Shown: in pieces, positions 1 to 6,158 of the stretch
Position numbering within the stretch: the first letter of the stretch is position 1
Layout: each line of letters starts with the position of its first letter
NCBI GenBank assembly: GCA_905192745.1
Contig: CAJJLZ010000043.1
Span: 1 to 12,503 of the forward strand
Direction of reading: 5' to 3'
DNA: 12,503 nt
DNA from: an uncultured Oscillospiraceae bacterium
GTDB taxonomy: Bacteria > Bacillota > Clostridia > Oscillospirales > Acutalibacteraceae
Program-made: the position numbers and the translations under genes
Notes under the pieces: generated by a model
Told to the model about the DNA's origin: nothing
The model's database searches: none
What the model saw: the letters and a program-made list of their open reading frames with translations, nothing else

Positions 1-121
1 TTACTGGCTTTCTCCTGCCGAGTTCATTGTCCAATATCTTTGACAATCCTACAATCCGGATTGTGATCTGCTCAAAATTTTGAACCGGAACCGCCTTTTC
101 CCTCTTTCCGTTATCCCGCAT
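1..121 (-). CDS. Partial ORF of unknown function, open at the window edge
   Basis: An open frame starts at an ATG at 121 and runs about 40 codons off the left edge without a stop. It begins MRDNGKREKAVPVQNFEQ and its visible part ends LGRRKPV. A GGGAG lies only two bases before the ATG, too close for a convincing ribosome binding site. The frame is the same as that of the truncated cotJC, directly after its TAA stop, so the open stretch in fact extends up to that stop. I recognise no family. It may be the start of a small basic protein, a fragment of a mobile element, or chance. Confidence that it is a real gene is low. Confidence 0.22.
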   Translation of the reverse strand, partial: MRDNGKREKAVPVQNFEQITIRIVGLSKILDNELGRRKPV

Positions 122-160
122 GGCTCCCGTGCAAAAGCCGGCCCCAACGGAGTTGACTTT

Positions 161-598
161 TTAGGATGGTTGTTCCTGTGTGGTCGTACCATCTGCGCCC
201 ATATCCTCGTGCAAATCCGCGATCAGATCGCCTTTGACGCCGATGTAATTGGCATTCCAGGGTTCGGCGGAAGCGGCCATCGGCCATACGCCGGCGGTAT
301 GATCCACGAAATAGGTATCGAAACCGGATCGGACGATTTCATCGTTGGACATTTCGCGGGTCAGTTGATGCACCATCGCGGCGATCATCTCGAAATGCGC
401 CAGCTCTTCCGTGCCGATGTCGGTGAGCAGGCCTTTCAGTTCGGGATAGGGCATGGAGTAGCGCTGGCTGAGGTAACGCATGGATGCGCCGAGTTCCCCA
501 TCCGGACCTCCGTACTGGCTAATGATGATCTTGGCGTATTTGGGGTTTGGGTTTTTGATTTTTATTGGGTATTGCAGTTTCTTCTCGTATTGCCACAT
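161..598 (-). CDS. cotJC: CotJC, manganese-catalase-like spore coat protein, C-terminally truncated
   Basis: The last gene of the cotJ operon encodes a ferritin-fold, manganese-catalase-like component of the spore coat. The N-terminus (WQYEKKLQYPIKI) and the motifs GGPDGELGASMRYLSQRY (residues 30-47) and GTEELAHFEM (62-71) are typical of the family. They carry the first half of the expected dimetal ligands: E35, E65 and H68. CotJC is usually about 190 residues; this protein stops at 145. Similarity ends around residue 134, after IADLHEDMGADG, where homologues continue into the helices holding the second Glu and His ligands. The tail TTTQEQPS looks unrelated, and neither other frame restores the missing helices. 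A good ribosome binding site (GGAAGG, 8 bases before the ATG) supports the start. The gene is probably a truncated, catalytically incomplete copy; a shorter natural variant is less likely. Confidence 0.85.
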   Translation of the reverse strand: MWQYEKKLQYPIKIKNPNPKYAKIIISQYGGPDGELGASMRYLSQRYSMPYPELKGLLTDIGTEELAHFEMIAAMVHQLTREMSNDEIVRSGFDTYFVDHTAGVWPMAASAEPWNANYIGVKGDLIADLHEDMGADGTTTQEQPS

Positions 599-637
599 GG
601 ACAGAACCTTCCTTTCGGGTTGTAATGGGGGACCGGT

Positions 638-910
638 TCAGTCGGCCTGATAGTCCCACGGCCACGGGTTATCGATCCAGGACCAGCGGGTGCCGGTCAC
701 GTCGTTGCTGGTGACGACGTAAGGGCCGAAACGCATTTCGTATTCACCGATCAGTTCGGCGCGGCGGTTTCGGAGTTGCTCCAGCGTTTTCATTGCACGG
801 GTATCTTCCGCGTGCGTGTCGAGATAGAGGGTCATTTCCCAGATGGCGAAATCCACGGCGGCGATCCGGCGGCGCATTCTGCTTTTTTCATTTATCGTGT
901 TATTCACCAT
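638..910 (-). CDS. cotJB: CotJB spore coat protein
   Basis: A 90-residue protein of the CotJB family, a small structural protein of the endospore coat encoded between CotJA and CotJC and made in the mother cell. Family features are the helical N-terminal half (RIAAVDFAIWEMTLYLDTH, residues 15-33), the segment EYEMRFGPY (56-64) and the aromatic C-terminus WSWIDNPWPW (76-85). The length is normal. The ATG at 910 lies inside the end of cotJA (11-base overlap), and its AGGAGG ribosome binding site (916-921) is embedded in the cotJA coding sequence, so the two genes are probably translationally coupled. A 39-base gap separates it from cotJC. I see no sign of damage here, unlike its downstream neighbour. 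Confidence 0.93.
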   Translation of the reverse strand: MVNNTINEKSRMRRRIAAVDFAIWEMTLYLDTHAEDTRAMKTLEQLRNRRAELIGEYEMRFGPYVVTSNDVTGTRWSWIDNPWPWDYQAD

Positions 911-1100
911 AACGACCTCCTATCCAGGGTTTGTCAAGCTCGGGAAACAGGGTTCCTCTTTCCAATGCCTTGTCCGGTTCGTATACGGCGGTCAGCTGCT
1001 GCTGCGGCGGGACGAACGCCATAACCGGCAGATACAGAACGTTATCCGGCTGAGGCCGGGAAGGGGAGGCGGACGATGACCTGCGTTGCATATTCTCCAA
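900..1100 (-). CDS. cotJA: CotJA spore coat-associated protein
   Basis: A 66-residue protein and the first gene of the cotJABC operon. The C-terminal two thirds match CotJA: LPVMAFVPPQQQ (24-35), then VYEPDKALERGTLFPELDKP (39-58). The first 20 residues are Ser/Arg/Pro-rich and low in complexity. The start is a TTG at 1100. It is chosen because an AAAGGAG ribosome binding site lies 8 bases upstream, whereas the nearby in-frame ATG (1091) would sit 17 bases away, too far. The gene overlaps cotJB by 11 bases. In Bacillus subtilis the operon is under sigma-E control; a weak sigma-E-like element upstream is listed separately. Confidence 0.9.
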   Translation of the reverse strand: MENMQRRSSSASPSRPQPDNVLYLPVMAFVPPQQQLTAVYEPDKALERGTLFPELDKPWIGGRYGE

Positions 1101-1132
1101 AGTAATGACTCCTTTCCGGAAAAATAGGGATG

Positions 1133-1167
1133 GGCTGTCCCCATCTGTTACAGATTATGAGACAGCC
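1133..1167. repeat. Nested inverted repeat between cotJA and nagB
   Basis: GGCTGTC (1133-1139) pairs with GACAGCC (1161-1167), and inside them lies a perfect palindrome, ATCTGT-T-ACAGAT (1143-1155). The double symmetry is centred in the divergent intergenic region, about 180 bases from the nagB start and 33 bases from the cotJA start. No T-run follows on either strand, so it is not a standard terminator. It could be an operator for a dimeric or tetrameric repressor, or a leader hairpin of the cotJ transcript. Confidence 0.55.
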
Positions 1168-1180
1168 GATGGAATGGTTC
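1152..1180 (-). promoter_or_regulatory. Candidate sigma-E-like promoter of cotJABC
   Basis: Read on the minus strand, GAACCATT (1180-1173) and CATAATCT (1159-1152) are separated by 13 bases. They match the sigma-E -35 (GTMATATT) at 5 of 8 positions and the -10 (CATAYAHT) at 6 of 8. Start of transcription would fall near 1145, about 45 bases before the TTG of cotJA. The family's known sigma-E control makes this plausible, but the match is weak and the -10 overlaps an inverted repeat. Confidence 0.3.
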
Positions 1181-1203
1181 CCGTTTTTCCGCCTTTTCCC
1201 GTA

Positions 1204-1230
1204 TTTCCGAACAGGGCCTGTCCTCGGAAA
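1204..1230. repeat. Second hairpin-forming repeat upstream of nagB
   Basis: TTTCCGA (1204-1210) and TCGGAAA (1224-1230) flank the palindrome ACAGGGCCTGT (1211-1221), giving an 11-bp stem with a two-base CC bulge and a three-base loop. No U-tract follows. It lies about 100 bases before the nagB start and may be an operator or part of a leader structure. No function can be assigned from sequence. Confidence 0.45.
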
Positions 1231-1330
1231 GTGCAAATTTATCGGCCGTTTGGATATAGGGTTTTCCGCAGGAAAGCAGGATAATAATACTGTACATAAG
1301 ATCGTGTATAATCAGAAAGGATATGAGGGT

Positions 1331-2056
1331 ATGAACGTCCGCGTTTACAAGGATGCCGAGACGATCGGTACGGCGGCGGCGACGCTGTTTGCCGCCTGTG
1401 TGATTGAAAAACCGCATTGTGTGCTGGGAATGGCGACCGGTTCGTCTCCGATTCCCACCTATAAAAAAATGGCCGAGTTGTATCGCGCCGGTGTGGTGGA
1501 TTATTCCGGCGTAACCACCTACAATTTGGACGAGTATGTGGGGCTTGACCATGACCACGAACAGAGTTATTATTACTTTATGATGGATAATCTTTTTCAG
1601 CATATCAATGTGAAGAAAGAAAACATCCATGTCCTTTCCGGCGTTGCCTCCGATCCGGACAAGGAATGCAGCGATTATGAAAAGGCCATTGCCGCCGCCG
1701 GCGGAATCGATCTTCAGGTGCTTGGAATCGGCCGCAACGGTCATATCGCGTTCAACGAGCCGGCCGACAGCTTTCCGCAGGCGACCCATATCGTCGATCT
1801 GACCGAAAGCACGATCGACGCGAACAAGCGCTTCTTTGCGAGCGCGGACGATGTGCCGCGCAAGGCGCTGACCACCGGCATCGGTTCGATTATGAAGGCG
1901 CGGGCAATTATGCTGATTGCTACCGGGGCGGACAAGGCCGAAGCGGTGAAGGCGATGGTGAAGGGGCCGGTTACGCCGCAGTGCCCGGCATCCATCCTGC
2001 AGTTCCACCCGAACGTGACAATTCTGGTGGACGAAGCCGCGGCGGCGCTGCTTTAA
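1331..2056 (+). CDS. nagB: Glucosamine-6-phosphate deaminase
   Basis: A cytoplasmic enzyme that converts glucosamine-6-phosphate and water into fructose-6-phosphate and ammonia, feeding amino sugars from peptidoglycan, chitin or mucin into glycolysis. The 241-residue product matches the short Bacillus-type NagB in length. Visible landmarks are the phosphate-binding VLGMATGSSP (31-40), the NLDEYVGL motif with catalytic D67, and the active-site loop GIGRNGHIAFNEP (132-144) with H138 and E143. As in B. subtilis NagB, an Asn takes the place of the Asp seen in the E. coli loop. The ATG at 1331 has AGGA 9 bases upstream. The frame is open further upstream to 1130, but that part shows no family similarity and no ribosome binding site. 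No nagA lies beside it, so the gene stands alone before a terminator. Confidence 0.96.
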   Translation: MNVRVYKDAETIGTAAATLFAACVIEKPHCVLGMATGSSPIPTYKKMAELYRAGVVDYSGVTTYNLDEYVGLDHDHEQSYYYFMMDNLFQHINVKKENIHVLSGVASDPDKECSDYEKAIAAAGGIDLQVLGIGRNGHIAFNEPADSFPQATHIVDLTESTIDANKRFFASADDVPRKALTTGIGSIMKARAIMLIATGADKAEAVKAMVKGPVTPQCPASILQFHPNVTILVDEAAAALL

Positions 2057-2080
2057 AGGATAAAAAAGGATACACAGCAG

Positions 2081-2122
2081 AAAAACGGAGGAATGGCGAG
2101 AGACGCCATTCCTCCGTTTTTT
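2081..2122 (+). terminator. Rho-independent terminator after nagB
   Basis: A 13-bp perfect GC-rich stem, CGGAGGAATGGCG (2086-2098) with its complement (2104-2116), closes a five-base AGAGA loop and is followed by six T. Five A precede the stem, so it could also stop minus-strand transcripts. It sits 24 bases after the nagB stop and separates nagB from the alkyltransferase gene. Confidence 0.93.
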
Positions 2123-2160
2123 GATGATGAGGATGATAAGACGAAGGGGAGATGACAACC

Positions 2161-2520
2161 ATGAAGCACAGGGAGCAGACGGCGTCCACAGAAGGCCGGA
2201 AAAATTCCTTTCAGAAAATTTACGCCGTGGTATCCCGTATTCCGCGGGGCCGGGTATGCACCTATGGAGAGGTGGCCTGTCTGGCGGGGAATCCGCGCTG
2301 GGCGCGGGTGGTAGGGTACGCGCTGCACGTCAATCCTGATCCCGAAGGGATCCCCTGCTACCGGGTGGTTAACCGGCTGGGAGAGGTATCCTCCGCTTTT
2401 GCCTTCGGCGGCGGCAACCGGCAGCGGGAGCTGCTGATGGAGGACGGCGTTCCCTTCCTGCCGGACGGTCGGGTGGATCTCGCGCAGAGCATGTGGTGGG
2501 GGGACGATGCGCAGAGCTGA
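2161..2520 (+). CDS. MGMT-family DNA alkyltransferase or alkyltransferase-like protein
   Basis: A 119-residue protein consisting only of the C-terminal domain of O6-alkylguanine-DNA alkyltransferases. It has the winged-helix segment IPRGRVCTYGEVA (27-39), the Arg-finger region PRWARVVGYAL (45-55, R49), the acceptor motif IPCYRVV (64-70, C66), and the family's C-terminal FGG...QRELL...GV.F...GRVDL pattern. The Cys that takes the alkyl group is kept, but the canonical PCHR reads PCYR, so the His next to it is Tyr. ATL proteins instead lose the Cys (PWHR). It may therefore be a working small alkyltransferase, a damage-sensing ATL-like protein, or one of altered reactivity. The ATG at 2161 is preferred because GGGGAG lies 9 bases upstream; the ATG at 2152 directly touches that motif. 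It ends 92 bases before ylmC. Confidence 0.88.
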   Translation: MKHREQTASTEGRKNSFQKIYAVVSRIPRGRVCTYGEVACLAGNPRWARVVGYALHVNPDPEGIPCYRVVNRLGEVSSAFAFGGGNRQRELLMEDGVPFLPDGRVDLAQSMWWGDDAQS

Positions 2521-2612
2521 TTTTATCCATAAGGAATTCTTCCGCTTCGACATATCCGGGCGCCTTCCGGCATAGGCATATAGAAACAAGGCTGGAAGAG
2601 GGAGGGGTACGG

Positions 2613-2912
2613 ATGACATGCCGGGTAACCGATATGCATAATAAGGAAGTGATTAACGTCTGCGACGGCAGCCGGCTTGGCTGTGTGGATGACGTGGAGA
2701 TTGACACCTGTACCGCGCAGCTTTTGGCGATCGTGATTTTCGGGCGGCCCAAATGTCTGGGCCTGATGGGCCGGGAGGACGACATTGTGATCGGCTGGAG
2801 AAACATTGATGTGATCGGGGAGGATACCATTCTGGTGAATTTTGAATGCCCCTGCAAGCCGCCGCCCCGCCGGGGACGGAGCATCCTGAGCGGGATATTT
2901 GGAAACGGCTGA
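2613..2912 (+). CDS. ylmC: YlmC/YmxH-family PRC-barrel sporulation protein
   Basis: A 99-residue protein with a single PRC-barrel-like domain, characteristic of the YlmC/YmxH family conserved in spore formers. Diagnostic stretches are KEVINVCDGSRLGCVDDVEI (11-30), AQLLAIVIFG (35-44) and the GLMGREDDIVIGW segment (50-62), followed by IGEDTILV (68-75). Family members are linked to sporulation, but their exact role is not settled. The basic, Pro-rich tail (CKPPPRRGRSILSGIFGNG) extends past the domain. The start is fixed by a GGGAGGGG ribosome binding site 5 bases before the ATG at 2613; an open stretch back to 2493 overlaps the previous gene and lacks similarity. The gene is followed directly by a terminator shared with the convergent nrdG. 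Confidence 0.88.
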   Translation: MTCRVTDMHNKEVINVCDGSRLGCVDDVEIDTCTAQLLAIVIFGRPKCLGLMGREDDIVIGWRNIDVIGEDTILVNFECPCKPPPRRGRSILSGIFGNG

Positions 2913-2928
2913 AAGGGAAAATCCCCCA

Positions 2929-2979
2929 AAAAAGCACAACCGGAGGGTCATGCAGAATGGCCCTCCGGTTGTGCTTTTT
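2929..2979. terminator. Bidirectional terminator between ylmC and nrdG
   Basis: AAAAAGCACAACCGGAGGG (2929-2947) pairs perfectly with its complement at 2961-2979. The stem continues through a G-T wobble and CAT/ATG to leave a GCAGA loop. A-tract and T-tract flank it symmetrically, so it can stop the plus-strand ylmC transcript and the minus-strand nrdDG transcript. The nrdG stop codon lies only five bases beyond it. Confidence 0.93.
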
Positions 2980-2983
2980 GATT

Positions 2984-3511
2984 TCAGCGATCAAGGCTCC
3001 ACAACACGATCTGACCCTGTTTCCGGGTGCGCTTCATGTCGATCAGTCGTTGGTTGGCGGAGCCGCGAAACAACAGAGAAATATCCTTTTGCGCTTCTAT
3101 AAACCGGCCGTCTACCAGCACATCCACCATGGCCAGTATGGATTCAGTGACTTCACAGCATGGATAACTGCCCGGAGTCCGCAGCTCTTCCAGCGTGAAG
3201 CCGGAATAGGCCCATACGGTTTTGCCGGGATACAGGGCCTTTACGCGGCGGAGGAAGGGGAGCAGCTCCCGCTGATTGCCGGGCTCAAAGGGCTCGCCGC
3301 CCAGCAAGGACAGGCCGTTGATATAGGCGGGAGCGAGAAGCTGCAGCAGCGTTTCCTGCGTTTCCGCCGTAAACGGCTGGCCGTAATGAAAGTCCCAGGT
3401 TTCCGGCTGGAAGCAATGCTCGCAGTGATTGGTGCAGCCGGACACAAACAGGGAGACCCGGACGCCGATTCCGTTGGCGATATCGCAGTTTTTGATTTCT
3501 CCGTAGTACAT
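2984..3511 (-). CDS. nrdG: Anaerobic ribonucleotide reductase activating protein
   Basis: A radical SAM activase that uses a [4Fe-4S] cluster and S-adenosylmethionine to place the glycyl radical on NrdD. The 175-residue product has the radical SAM triad in CTNHCEHC (C26, C30, C33; CX3CX2C) and a SAM-contacting GGEPFEP (71-77). The N-terminal GIGVRVSLFVSGC is typical of NrdG. The length is normal for the family. It lies 39 bases downstream of nrdD on the same strand, with an AAGGAG ribosome binding site 8 bases before the ATG, so the two form an operon whose protein products act together. Confidence 0.96.
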   Translation of the reverse strand: MYYGEIKNCDIANGIGVRVSLFVSGCTNHCEHCFQPETWDFHYGQPFTAETQETLLQLLAPAYINGLSLLGGEPFEPGNQRELLPFLRRVKALYPGKTVWAYSGFTLEELRTPGSYPCCEVTESILAMVDVLVDGRFIEAQKDISLLFRGSANQRLIDMKRTRKQGQIVLWSLDR

Positions 3512-3550
3512 GGCATTTTCTCCTTCCAGAGACAGCCGGCCTTCCGGCGT

Positions 3551-5710
3551 TTACAGATGCAGCACGCGTTCCTTGATTTCCTGCGTCCGGCCCTGATTCC
3601 AGAACTGGGTGCCGATATAGCCGCAGGTCCGGCGCGCCACGTTCATTTTATCCTGATCCTGATTGCCGCACCGCGGGCAGGTCCAGACCAGCTTGCCGTC
3701 CTGCTCCCGGATTTCGATTTCCCCATCCCATCCGCATACCTGACAGTAATCGCTCTTAGTGTTGAGTTCAGCGTACATAATGTTATCGTAAATGAATTTG
3801 ATGACCTGAACCACGGCTTCCAGATTGTTCTGCATATTGGGAACCTCGACATAGCTGATGGCGCCGCCGGTGGAAAGGGCCTGAAACTGCGCCTCAAACT
3901 TCAGCTTATCGAACGCGTTGATGTCCTCAGTCACATGGACATGATAGCTGTTGGTGATGTATCCCTTGTCCGTAACGTCTTTGATGATGCCGAACCGGCG
4001 CTGCAGGCACTTGGCGAACTTGTAGGTGGTGGATTCCAGCGGCGTGCCGTAAATGCCGAAACCGATGGTCGTTTCCTTCTTCCAGCGTTCGCAGGCGGCG
4101 TTCATATATTTCATGACGTCCAGCGCAAACGGCGTGGCGGAAGGGTCGGTATGGGATTTGCCCGTCATATAGCGGACACATTCGCACAGGCCGGCGTATC
4201 CCAGAGAAATGGTGGAGTAGCCGCCCACCAGCAGCTTATCGATAGGCTCGCCCTTTTTCAAACGGGCGCAGGCTCCGTACTGCCACAGGATCGGTGCTGC
4301 GTCCGACAGGGTGCCCTTCAGCCGGTTATGGCGGCACATCAGGGCACGGTAGCACAGATCCAGCCGTTCGTCGAAAATTTTCCAGAACTTCTCCATGTTT
4401 CCGCCGGAGGACAGGGCGATATCCACCAGATTCAGGGTGACGACGCCCTGATTGAAACGGCCGTAGAACTGATAGTTCCCGTTTTCGTCCTTCCAGGGGG
4501 AGAGCGCGCTGCGGCAGCCCATCACCGGGAAGCAGTTTCCCTCCTTGAGCTCCTTCATTTTCTTCTCGGAGATGTAATCCGGCACCAGCCGCTTCGCGGT
4601 GCATTTTGCAGCCAGTTCCGTCAGGTAATAGTAGGGGGAATCGGCGTGGATGTTGTCCTCCTCCAGCACATAGATCAGCTTCGGGAAGGCCGGCGTCACC
4701 CAAACGCCCTGTTCGTTCTTCACGCCCTGATAACGCTGCTCCAGAACTTCCTCGATAATCATGGCGAGGTCTTTTTTCTCCTGTTCGTTCTTGGCCTCGT
4801 TCAGGTACATGAAGACCGTGACGAAGGGGGCTTGTCCGTTGGTGGTCAGCAGCGTCACCACCTGATACTGGATGGTCTGCACGCCGCGGCGGATTTCTTC
4901 CCGCAGCCGTTCCTCCACCAGCTGGTGGACTTTATCCAAAGACGCCTCGGCCCCAAGAGCCTGAATTTCGTGCGCCACCTGATGCCGGATTTTTTCGCGG
5001 CTCACCTGCACGAAGGGGGCCAGATGGGCCAGAGAGATGGATTGACCGCCATATTGGTTGGAGGCCACCTGAGCGATGATCTGGGTGGCGATATTGCAGG
5101 CTGTGGAAAAGCTGTGCGGACGCTCGATCATGGTGCCGGTAATTACGGTGCCGTTTTGCAGCATGTCTTCCAGATTCACCAGATCGCAGTTGTGCATATG
5201 CTGTGCAAAATAATCCGAATCATGAAAGTGGATGATGCCTTCGTTGTGAGCGTCCACGATCTCCTTGGGAAGCAGGATTCGGTTGGTGATATCCCGGGAG
5301 ACCTCCCCGGCCATATAGTCGCGCTGGGTGGAGTTGACCACGGGGTTTTTATTGGAGTTTTCCTGCTTGGCCTCCTCGTTGTTGCACTCGATCAGGCTCA
5401 GGATTTTGTCGTCCGTCGTGTTGGACTGGCGAACCAGCGCGCGGGTATACCGGTAGGTAATGTACGCCTTCGCCGCTTCAAACGCACCGTGGGCCATAAT
5501 CTGGTGCTCCACCATGTCCTGTACCTCTTCCACGCTGGGGGAGCGGCCCAGTTTCTCGCAGGACAGCACCACGCTTTCGGCAATCCGCTGAATCTGCATG
5601 GGCGTCATGCGGGCCTTTTCATCCACCGCCTCGTTCGCCTTGCTGATCGCGACAATAATTTTCGTGATGTCAAAAACGGCTTCCGAACCGTTGCGCTTAA
5701 TAATTTTCAT
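3551..5710 (-). CDS. nrdD: Anaerobic (class III) ribonucleoside-triphosphate reductase
   Basis: The oxygen-sensitive glycyl-radical enzyme that reduces ribonucleoside triphosphates to deoxynucleotides for DNA synthesis under anaerobiosis. The 719-residue product begins with an ATP-cone regulatory domain (about 1-95, MKIIKRNGSEAVFD...). The catalytic barrel follows, including GNCFPVMGCRSALSPW in the middle. Near the C-terminus is a zinc site of four Cys (C656, C659, C678, C681). The glycyl-radical motif RRTCGYIGTQFWNQ carries the radical Gly at about 697. The length is close to E. coli NrdD. The ATG at 5710 is preferred over the in-frame ATG at 5725, because GGAAGG sits 7 bases before it and family members begin at MKIIKR. 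It leads an operon with nrdG and has an NrdR-type regulated promoter. Confidence 0.97.
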   Translation of the reverse strand: MKIIKRNGSEAVFDITKIIVAISKANEAVDEKARMTPMQIQRIAESVVLSCEKLGRSPSVEEVQDMVEHQIMAHGAFEAAKAYITYRYTRALVRQSNTTDDKILSLIECNNEEAKQENSNKNPVVNSTQRDYMAGEVSRDITNRILLPKEIVDAHNEGIIHFHDSDYFAQHMHNCDLVNLEDMLQNGTVITGTMIERPHSFSTACNIATQIIAQVASNQYGGQSISLAHLAPFVQVSREKIRHQVAHEIQALGAEASLDKVHQLVEERLREEIRRGVQTIQYQVVTLLTTNGQAPFVTVFMYLNEAKNEQEKKDLAMIIEEVLEQRYQGVKNEQGVWVTPAFPKLIYVLEEDNIHADSPYYYLTELAAKCTAKRLVPDYISEKKMKELKEGNCFPVMGCRSALSPWKDENGNYQFYGRFNQGVVTLNLVDIALSSGGNMEKFWKIFDERLDLCYRALMCRHNRLKGTLSDAAPILWQYGACARLKKGEPIDKLLVGGYSTISLGYAGLCECVRYMTGKSHTDPSATPFALDVMKYMNAACERWKKETTIGFGIYGTPLESTTYKFAKCLQRRFGIIKDVTDKGYITNSYHVHVTEDINAFDKLKFEAQFQALSTGGAISYVEVPNMQNNLEAVVQVIKFIYDNIMYAELNTKSDYCQVCGWDGEIEIREQDGKLVWTCPRCGNQDQDKMNVARRTCGYIGTQFWNQGRTQEIKERVLHL

Positions 5711-5756
5711 AGGAGCACCTTCCATATTCTATCATATTTACCGGCATGGCCTATGT

Positions 5757-5804
5757 CAACTACATATAGTTGACCAGCGGGTATCATGATAGCATATATA
5801 GTAC
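5757..5804. promoter_or_regulatory. Pair of NrdR-box-like operators
   Basis: Box 1 (5757-5772, CAACTACATATAGTTG) and box 2 (5789-5804, ATAGCATATATAGTAC) both resemble the NrdR consensus acaCwAtATaTwGtgt. Box 1 matches 9 of the 10 core positions and lies within an 8-bp-arm palindrome (5755-5774). Box 2 matches 8 of 10. Their starts are 32 bp apart, about three helical turns, the spacing known for cooperative NrdR binding. Box 2 lies between -10 and -35 and box 1 just downstream of the start site, as expected for repression when dATP is plentiful. The NrdR gene itself is not in the window. Confidence 0.85.
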
Positions 5805-5814
5805 TTTTTGTCAA
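5786..5814 (-). promoter_or_regulatory. Sigma-A promoter of nrdDG
   Basis: On the minus strand a perfect TTGACA (-35, 5814-5809), a 17-base spacer and TATCAT (-10, 5791-5786) form a near-consensus vegetative promoter. Transcription would start near 5779, giving a leader of about 70 bases before the nrdD ATG. Both NrdR-type boxes overlap the promoter or the early leader. Confidence 0.85.
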
Positions 5815-5817
5815 TCC

Positions 5818-5849
5818 GGCAGAATGGCAGAATAGCAGAATAAAAGAAT
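5818..5849. repeat. Four tandem octamers upstream of the nrdDG -35
   Basis: GGCAGAAT, GGCAGAAT, AGCAGAAT and AAAAGAAT stand head to tail, the first two identical and the later ones progressively degenerate. The array begins three bases upstream of the nrdDG -35 element and covers about -38 to -70. It may be a binding site for an activator or just a slippage-prone microsatellite. Confidence 0.6.
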
Positions 5850-5925
5850 GCAATAAACCGCGACGGTTCATATGGACGGGAGAGGAGCGGCGGGCCGGGA
5901 AAACGCGAAGAGTGCGAAGAATCAA
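5850..5925. other. Intergenic stretch without recognised content
   Basis: Between the octamer array and the first terminator I see no gene, ribosome binding site or conserved motif. Part of it (about 5877-5905) is purine-rich on the plus strand. Frames open through here also run across the promoter and both terminators and have no family similarity. Confidence 0.4.
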
Positions 5926-5965
5926 AAAGGGACTGCCGGATGGGAGTTGACGCCGCAGTCCCTTT
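5924..5965 (-). terminator. Second (distal) terminator of the GGGtGRT operon
   Basis: An 11-bp stem, AAAGGGACTGC (5926-5936) with GCAGTCCCTTT (5955-5965), has an 18-base loop and is followed on the minus strand by a run of five T, two of them beyond the stem. It lies about 200 bases after the GGGtGRT gene, behind a stronger terminator, and insulates the nrdDG promoter from readthrough. Confidence 0.7.
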
Positions 5966-6028
5966 GGGCGGAAATATACGGTATGGCGCTGATATGGAAT
6001 AGTCGGGAAAAGTGGGCTTGAAATACAG

Positions 6029-6070
6029 AAAAGGGATCGAAGTGAATCACTTTCACTTCGATCCCTTTTT
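6029..6070. terminator. Strong hairpin terminator downstream of the GGGtGRT gene
   Basis: A 13-bp perfect stem, GGGATCGAAGTGA (6033-6045) with TCACTTCGATCCC (6053-6065), closes a seven-base loop. It is flanked by AAAA on one side and TTTTT on the other, so it works in either direction. It is the first terminator met by the minus-strand operon ending at 6159. Confidence 0.9.
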
Positions 6071-6158
6071 CTCTTTATCTTCTGCCTGATTGACGCCGGA
6101 CAGAACTTTGGGGGTGAAACAGGCGCCAAACGGCATCGGGTACGGGCGATCGTCCCTG

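Noticed and set aside
1307..1312. TATAAT as the nagB -10 element
   Set aside because: Transcription would start at about 1319, inside the ribosome binding site, and no -35 lies at the right distance. The nagB promoter remains unidentified.
1148..2158. 336-codon minus-strand open frame
   Set aside because: Antisense to nagB and running through the nagB terminator; His/Arg-rich and without family similarity.
2549..2584. Sigma-E-like promoter before ylmC (GACATATC then CATAGGCA or CATATAGA)
   Set aside because: The -35-like part matches 6 of 8, but the -10 options match poorly or are badly spaced, so it is not strong enough to annotate.
2846..5773. 975-codon plus-strand open frame
   Set aside because: It lies antisense to nrdG and nrdD, which have full family motifs, ribosome binding sites and a promoter. 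It also crosses a terminator and has no recognisable domain; GC-rich codon bias keeps the opposite frame open.
5707..6129. 140-codon minus-strand open frame upstream of nrdD
   Set aside because: It spans two terminators, the octamer array, the nrdDG promoter and the NrdR boxes, and has no ribosome binding site or family match.
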